64,000 nucleotides of DNA from Paracoccus litorisediminis (GTDB lineage: Bacteria > Pseudomonadota > Alphaproteobacteria > Rhodobacterales > Rhodobacteraceae). The position numbers and the translations under genes are program-made. Shown here piece after piece: positions 60,352 through 64,000 of this stretch. The stretch's first letter is position 1; every line of letters starts with the position of its first letter. The stretch is taken from contig NZ_WMIG01000022.1 of NCBI RefSeq assembly GCF_009711205.1, positions 1-64,000 of the forward strand, written 5' to 3'. Below the pieces are notes generated by a model. It had not been told where the DNA came from. It did not search any database and saw only the letters and a list, made by a program, of their open reading frames with translations.

Positions 60352-61542
60352 ATGGACGAGATTCCGCGAGACCAGCTTTCTGGCGCGCTGCGTCGGGGCG
60401 AGGTCAAGAAACATGTGGCGGCAATCCATGTCTCGGGCAAGCTGACGCTGTTGCAGCGCAAGCTGTCGAACGTGCTGCTGCTGAATGCCTATGACACGCT
60501 GATCAGCCGGTCGCGCCATCAGATCGACGCGCGCACCTTGTGCCTGATGATCGGCTATAACAGCAATGACATGGACACGCTGAAGCAATCCCTGCGCGGG
60601 CTGGCCGAGACGGTCGCGGAATGGGACATGCTGGATGAAAAGGGCCAGCAGGAATGGGGCGTGTCGAGCCTGCTCAGCTATGCCAAGCTGAAGGGCGGGA
60701 TCTGCGAATATGCCTATTCCCCGGCCCTGGCGGAAAAGCTGCATGACCCCAAGGTCTTTGCGCTGATCAACCTCAACATCCAGCGGCGCTTCACCTCGGG
60801 TCACGCGCTTGCGCTGTATGAGAATTGCTACCGCTTCGTCAGGACGGGGTCGACCGGCTGGTGGCCGCTGGACCTGTTCCGGCGGCTGATGGGGGTCGAG
60901 GGCTCGACCTATTACGAGACCTTCAAGCATCTGAACGCCAAGATCATCAAGCCCGCCGTGGCCGAGGTGAACAAGACCAGCAATATTCTGGTCACGCCCG
61001 AGACCCGCAAGCAGGGCAGGGTGGTCACCGAGATCCGCTTCCGCATCAAGGAAAACCCGCAACTGGCGATCCTCGACATGGATGATGGCGAGGGCGTGCG
61101 TCATGGCGCGGTCTATGCCCGCCTGCGCGAGATGGGGGTCAGCGACCGGCTGGCGCGGCAATGGCTGGCCAGCCACGGCGAAGAGCAGGTGCAGGAAAAG
61201 CTGGATTACGTCGAGAGCCGCAAGAACGTCAAAAGCATGGTCGGCTATCTGACCGCGGCGCTGGAAGGGAACTTTACCGTCATGCCCGAACCCGAGGTCC
61301 CGGCACCATCCGGGCGGGCCGAGCGGCTGCGGCGGATTCTGGATGCGGTCAAGGCGCGCACGCCGACCCAGCGCGACGCCGACAAGCGGCTGTTCGCAGG
61401 GCAGCTGTTCGACAGCCGGCTGCGCGAGGATTTCGAGAAGCATGGCTGGATGTCGCCCTTGAACAGCACCCGCATCGCGCTGTTCTGGGAGGAAATGTCC
61501 CCCGGCCTGCTGGCCGGGCTGGAGGATGCCACCGTCGAGTGA
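60352..61542 (+). CDS. rep: Plasmid replication initiator protein
   Basis: A 396-residue protein beginning MDEIPRDQLSGALRRGEVKKHVAAIHV. It continues KLTLLQRKLSNVLLLNAY and, later, YENCYRFVRTGSTGWWPLDLFRRLMG, which is the two-winged-helix pattern of Rep_3-type initiators. It binds iterons, here the array at 60047-60147, to open the origin. The ATG at 60352 is chosen because homology-like sequence starts there; an upstream GTG at 60160 would add 64 residues of low-complexity charged sequence overlapping the repeats' 3' part. It diverges from parA and ends just before the que operon. Confidence 0.82.
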   Translation: MDEIPRDQLSGALRRGEVKKHVAAIHVSGKLTLLQRKLSNVLLLNAYDTLISRSRHQIDARTLCLMIGYNSNDMDTLKQSLRGLAETVAEWDMLDEKGQQEWGVSSLLSYAKLKGGICEYAYSPALAEKLHDPKVFALINLNIQRRFTSGHALALYENCYRFVRTGSTGWWPLDLFRRLMGVEGSTYYETFKHLNAKIIKPAVAEVNKTSNILVTPETRKQGRVVTEIRFRIKENPQLAILDMDDGEGVRHGAVYARLREMGVSDRLARQWLASHGEEQVQEKLDYVESRKNVKSMVGYLTAALEGNFTVMPEPEVPAPSGRAERLRRILDAVKARTPTQRDADKRLFAGQLFDSRLREDFEKHGWMSPLNSTRIALFWEEMSPGLLAGLEDATVE

Positions 61543-61552
61543 TCCGCGAATG

Positions 61553-61570
61553 GCCCCGCTGATGCGGGGC
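61553..61570 (+). terminator. Hairpin after rep
   Basis: A perfect 7-bp stem GCCCCGC/GCGGGGC with a TGAT loop starts 11 bases after the rep stop. No T-run follows. It likely separates rep transcription from the que operon. Confidence 0.5.
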
Positions 61571-61644
61571 AGATTCCCGATCGCCACCCCCCTTCATTGC
61601 AAGAACAGTTGCGCCCGCCGCCAACGCGGCATATGAGGCGCGCT

Positions 61645-61679
61645 ACCGGTCGCAGCCTACCCGGTCATCAAAACAAGGG
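61645..61679 (+). promoter_or_regulatory. preQ1-I riboswitch controlling queC translation
   Basis: A short stem ACCGG/CCGGT (61645-61649 and 61661-61665) encloses the loop TCGCAGCCTAC and is followed by CATCAAAACAAGGG. The GGTCGCAG...ACCCxG...AAAACAAGG pattern matches the Thermoanaerobacter tengcongensis preQ1-I aptamer closely. CCT in the loop can pair with AGG in the tail, closing the pseudoknot. The tail's AAGGG is the queC ribosome binding site, eight bases before the ATG. Bound preQ1 should therefore shut off translation of the queuosine precursor genes. Confidence 0.85.
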
Positions 61680-61686
61680 TCTCATT

Positions 61687-62388
61687 ATGAATACTGCTGT
61701 TGTCTGCTCAGGCGGACTCGATTCCGTTTCGCTTGCCCATGTCCTTGCCGATGCGGGAAAGCTGCGCCGGATCATCTCATTCGACTATGGCCAGCGGCAC
61801 CGCAAAGAGCTGGATTTCGCCCGCGCCGCCGCCGACAGGCTGGGCGTGCCGTTTCACCTGATCGACCTGAGCGGGGTAGGGGCGGCGCTGAGCGGCTCGG
61901 CCCTGACCGATGATATCGACGTGCCCGACGGCCATTATGCCGAAGAGACCATGCGGATCACCGTGGTGCCGAACCGCAATGCGATCATGCTGACCGTGGC
62001 CTTTGGGCTGGCTGCGGCGCAGGGTGATGCGGCGGTGGCGACCGCGGTGCATGGCGGCGATCACTTCATCTATCCCGATTGCCGCCCGGCCTTTACCGAG
62101 GCCTTTGCCGCGATGCAGCGGACGGCGCTGGACGGCTATGCCGATGTGGCGCTGCTGGTGCCATTCGTCCATCGCAGCAAGGCCGATATCGTGGCCGAGG
62201 GCGCGCGGGTCGGCACACCATTCGCGCAGACATGGTCCTGCTACAAGGGTGGCGAGATCCATTGCGGGCGCTGCGGCACCTGCGTCGAGCGGCGCGAGGC
62301 ATTCGATCTGGCCGGGGTGGACGACCCTACGGTCTATGAGGATGCGGATTTCTGGCGTGCGGCGGTGGCCGGGCGAGGGGTGGCGTGA
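61687..62388 (+). CDS. queC: 7-cyano-7-deazaguanine (preQ0) synthase
   Basis: A 233-residue ATP-pyrophosphatase-fold enzyme with the PP-loop SGGLDSVS (residues 8-15) and C-terminal zinc cysteines in SCYKGGEIHCGRCGTCVERREAF. It converts 7-carboxy-7-deazaguanine plus ammonia to preQ0. The ATG at 61687 follows the riboswitch-embedded ribosome binding site; upstream in-frame starts would read through the aptamer. Its stop overlaps the queD start (TGATG). Confidence 0.95.
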   Translation: MNTAVVCSGGLDSVSLAHVLADAGKLRRIISFDYGQRHRKELDFARAAADRLGVPFHLIDLSGVGAALSGSALTDDIDVPDGHYAEETMRITVVPNRNAIMLTVAFGLAAAQGDAAVATAVHGGDHFIYPDCRPAFTEAFAAMQRTALDGYADVALLVPFVHRSKADIVAEGARVGTPFAQTWSCYKGGEIHCGRCGTCVERREAFDLAGVDDPTVYEDADFWRAAVAGRGVA

Positions 62389-62741
62389 TGTATCGCATCA
62401 GCAAGGAATTCCATTTCTCGGCCTCGCATCAACTGGCGCATCTGCCGCAGGGGCATCAATGCGCGCGGCTGCACGGGCATAATTACGTGGTGGTGGTCGA
62501 ACTGGCCTCGGCGCGCCTGAACGAGGACGGGTTCGTGCGCGACTATCACGAGCTGGCCGAGCTGAAGGCCTATATCGACGAGGAATTCGACCACCGCCAT
62601 CTGAACGATGTGCTGGAGGGGCCGTCCACCGCTGAAAACATGGCGCGGCATTTCCATGACTGGGCGCAGGCGCGCTGGCCGGAAGTGGCGGCGGTCAGGG
62701 TGTCCGAGACCCCGAAGACCTGGGCCGAGTACCGGCCATGA
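62388..62741 (+). CDS. queD: 6-carboxy-5,6,7,8-tetrahydropterin synthase
   Basis: A 117-residue PTPS-family enzyme. Zinc-binding histidines are in FSASHQL (near residue 15) and LHGHNY (near 30), and the catalytic Cys is in QCARLHGHN. It makes 6-carboxytetrahydropterin from 7,8-dihydroneopterin triphosphate. It lies between queC and queE with one- and four-base overlaps, so the three enzymes are translationally coupled. Confidence 0.93.
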   Translation: MYRISKEFHFSASHQLAHLPQGHQCARLHGHNYVVVVELASARLNEDGFVRDYHELAELKAYIDEEFDHRHLNDVLEGPSTAENMARHFHDWAQARWPEVAAVRVSETPKTWAEYRP

Positions 62742-63442
62742 GCCTGCGCATCGCGGAAATCTTTGGCCCGACGATCCAGGGCGAGGGCGCGTTGATCGGG
62801 CAGCCGACGGTGTTTGTCCGCGCGGGCGGCTGCGATTATCGCTGCAGCTGGTGCGACAGCATGCATGCGGTCGACAGCCGCTATCGGCAGGATTGGGCGG
62901 TGATGGATGCCGCAGGGATCATGGCCGAGGTCGCGCGTCTGTCGGGCGGGCAGCCGCTGGTGGTGTCGATCTCGGGCGGGAATCCGGCGATTCAGGATTT
63001 CGGGCCGGTGATCGCGCTGGGGCGGGGGCAGGGCTATCGCTTTGCCTGCGAGACGCAGGGCTCGGTCGCGCGCGACTGGTTCGCGGATCTGGCGCTGCTG
63101 GTGCTGTCGCCAAAGCCCCCTTCCAGCGGACAGGAGACGGACTGGGCGGTCTTCGACGCCTGCCTTGCCGCAGCGGGCAAGGCCGAACGCATCATGAAGA
63201 TCGTGGTGTTCGACCAGAACGATCTGGACTGGGCGCGGGCGACCTCGGTGCGCTATCCCGATCTGCCGCTGTATCTGCAGCCCGGAAATCCCGAAACCGA
63301 TCCCGAAAAGCCGGTCGATCCGCAGGCGCTGGCCGACCGCATGTTGTGGCTGGTCGAGGCCACCGTGGGCCGGGGCTGGCTGGTGCCGCGCATCCTGCCG
63401 CAGCTGCATGTGCTGATCTGGGGCAACCGCCGCGGCGTATGA
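62738..63442 (+). CDS. queE: 7-carboxy-7-deazaguanine synthase (radical SAM)
   Basis: A 234-residue radical-SAM enzyme. GPTIQGEGALIGQPTVFVRAGGCDYRCSWCDS contains the CX3CX2C cluster motif (here CDYRCSWC) starting near residue 32, preceded by the QGEG substrate motif. It rearranges carboxytetrahydropterin to 7-carboxy-7-deazaguanine, the QueC substrate. The ATG overlaps the queD stop. Confidence 0.94.
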   Translation: MSLRIAEIFGPTIQGEGALIGQPTVFVRAGGCDYRCSWCDSMHAVDSRYRQDWAVMDAAGIMAEVARLSGGQPLVVSISGGNPAIQDFGPVIALGRGQGYRFACETQGSVARDWFADLALLVLSPKPPSSGQETDWAVFDACLAAAGKAERIMKIVVFDQNDLDWARATSVRYPDLPLYLQPGNPETDPEKPVDPQALADRMLWLVEATVGRGWLVPRILPQLHVLIWGNRRGV

Positions 63443-63453
63443 AAGGAACTGAC

Positions 63454-63918
63454 ATGACCGAGACGATCTACAGCAATCTCAAGCAACTGGGCGGCGCGAC
63501 CGTTCTGCCGCAAAACCCCGATGAGGCCGTGCTGGAGCGGGTGCGCAATCCGCAGGCCGATGTCGATTACAATGTGCGCTTCACCGCGCCAGAGTTCACC
63601 TCGCTTTGCCCGATGACCGGCCAGCCGGATTTCGCGCATCTGGTCATCGACTATGTGCCGGGCGAGTGGCTGGTGGAATCGAAGTCGCTGAAGCTGTTCC
63701 TAGGCGCGTTCCGCAATCACGGGGCCTTCCACGAGGATTGCACGATTTCCATCGCCCGGCGGCTGGCCGGGTTTCTGGCTCCGCGCTGGCTGCGCATCGG
63801 CGGCTACTGGTATCCGCGCGGCGGCATTCCGATCGACGTGTTCTGGCAGACCGGCCCGCTGCCCGAAGGGGTATGGATCCCCGATCAGGGCGTGCCGCCC
63901 TATCGCGGGCGTGGCTGA
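63454..63918 (+). CDS. queF: NADPH-dependent preQ0 reductase (type I)
   Basis: A 154-residue unimodular (type I) QueF with the catalytic Cys52 in SLCPMTGQPDFA and the QueF motif ESKSLKLFLGAFRNHGAFHE near residue 77. It reduces preQ0 to preQ1, the ligand of the riboswitch upstream of the operon, closing a feedback loop. The ATG at 63454 has a GAAAGGAAC ribosome binding site; a frame reaching back to 62608 overlaps queD and queE and is rejected. Confidence 0.95.
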   Translation: MTETIYSNLKQLGGATVLPQNPDEAVLERVRNPQADVDYNVRFTAPEFTSLCPMTGQPDFAHLVIDYVPGEWLVESKSLKLFLGAFRNHGAFHEDCTISIARRLAGFLAPRWLRIGGYWYPRGGIPIDVFWQTGPLPEGVWIPDQGVPPYRGRG

Positions 63919-64000
63919 GGCGGGCATGAAAAGGATCGGATATTAGGAGGGCCGGTTGCTGCTGCGGAAGGCGCGGGTCGGGTGATTGGTGCAAACTTCC
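63919..64000. other. Downstream edge of the window
   Basis: The last 82 bases contain no gene that can be judged. AGGAGGG at about 63947-63953 resembles a ribosome binding site but no start codon at the right distance is followed by an open frame within the window. Confidence 0.3.

Overview
The window reads as part of a large extrachromosomal replicon (plasmid or chromid) of a Paracoccus-like Rhodobacterales alphaproteobacterium. The DNA is GC-rich, nearly all coding, and organised in long co-directional operons with ATGA overlaps. It carries its own ParA/ParB pair, a plasmid-type replication initiator and iterons at about 57.3-61.5 kb. Two intergenic copies of a GATATTT/AAGAAAGAA hairpin element resemble elements I recall from Rhodobacterales genomes. 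Species placement is inference.

Layout. 1-0.15 kb: N-terminus of a cytochrome bd-type oxidase subunit I. 0.3-4.1 kb: alcohol dehydrogenase, cupin, MFS exporter and LysR regulator on the minus strand. 4.2-5.8 kb: type III polyketide synthase with a membrane methyltransferase. 6.0-20.4 kb: a plus-strand myo-inositol locus with a LacI regulator, an inositol ABC transporter, two inositol dehydrogenase-type proteins, two TIM-barrel isomerase-like proteins, and IolC, IolD, IolE and IolB. 20.4-31.0 kb: eight minus-strand genes encoding an acylating aldehyde dehydrogenase, an acyl-CoA ligase, a tripartite tricarboxylate transporter and a SoeABC-like sulfite dehydrogenase, facing a divergent LacI regulator. 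I read this as sulfoacetate breakdown ending in sulfite oxidation, with the sulfoacetaldehyde-cleaving enzyme Xsc outside the window.

32.3-40.2 kb: PAS sensor, an atypical enhancer-binding-type activator, a polyamine-type ABC transporter and an aldehyde dehydrogenase. 40.2-42.4 kb: ahpC and ahpF. 42.9-47.3 kb: FadD-like ligase, AraC regulator and FadL-like porin. 47.3-48.9 kb: LysR regulator and NAD(P)H oxidoreductase. 48.9-55.5 kb: an operon with a ferric/hexose-phosphate-type ABC transporter, an inositol-monophosphatase-family enzyme, a Cys-based phosphatase and a LacI regulator. 55.6-56.9 kb: a decayed IS110-family element. 57.3-61.5 kb: parB, parA, iteron origin and rep. 61.6-63.9 kb: queC, queD, queE and queF behind a preQ1 riboswitch.

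The most notable results are three copies of a 13-bp palindrome TTTCGCNGCGAAA confined to the parAB region (candidate parS with KorB-operator architecture), iterons at exactly 22-bp spacing upstream of rep, a preQ1-I riboswitch overlapping the queC ribosome binding site, the single-strand run joining sulfoacetate-type genes to sulfite dehydrogenase, and an AfuABC-like transporter operon carrying two phosphatases.
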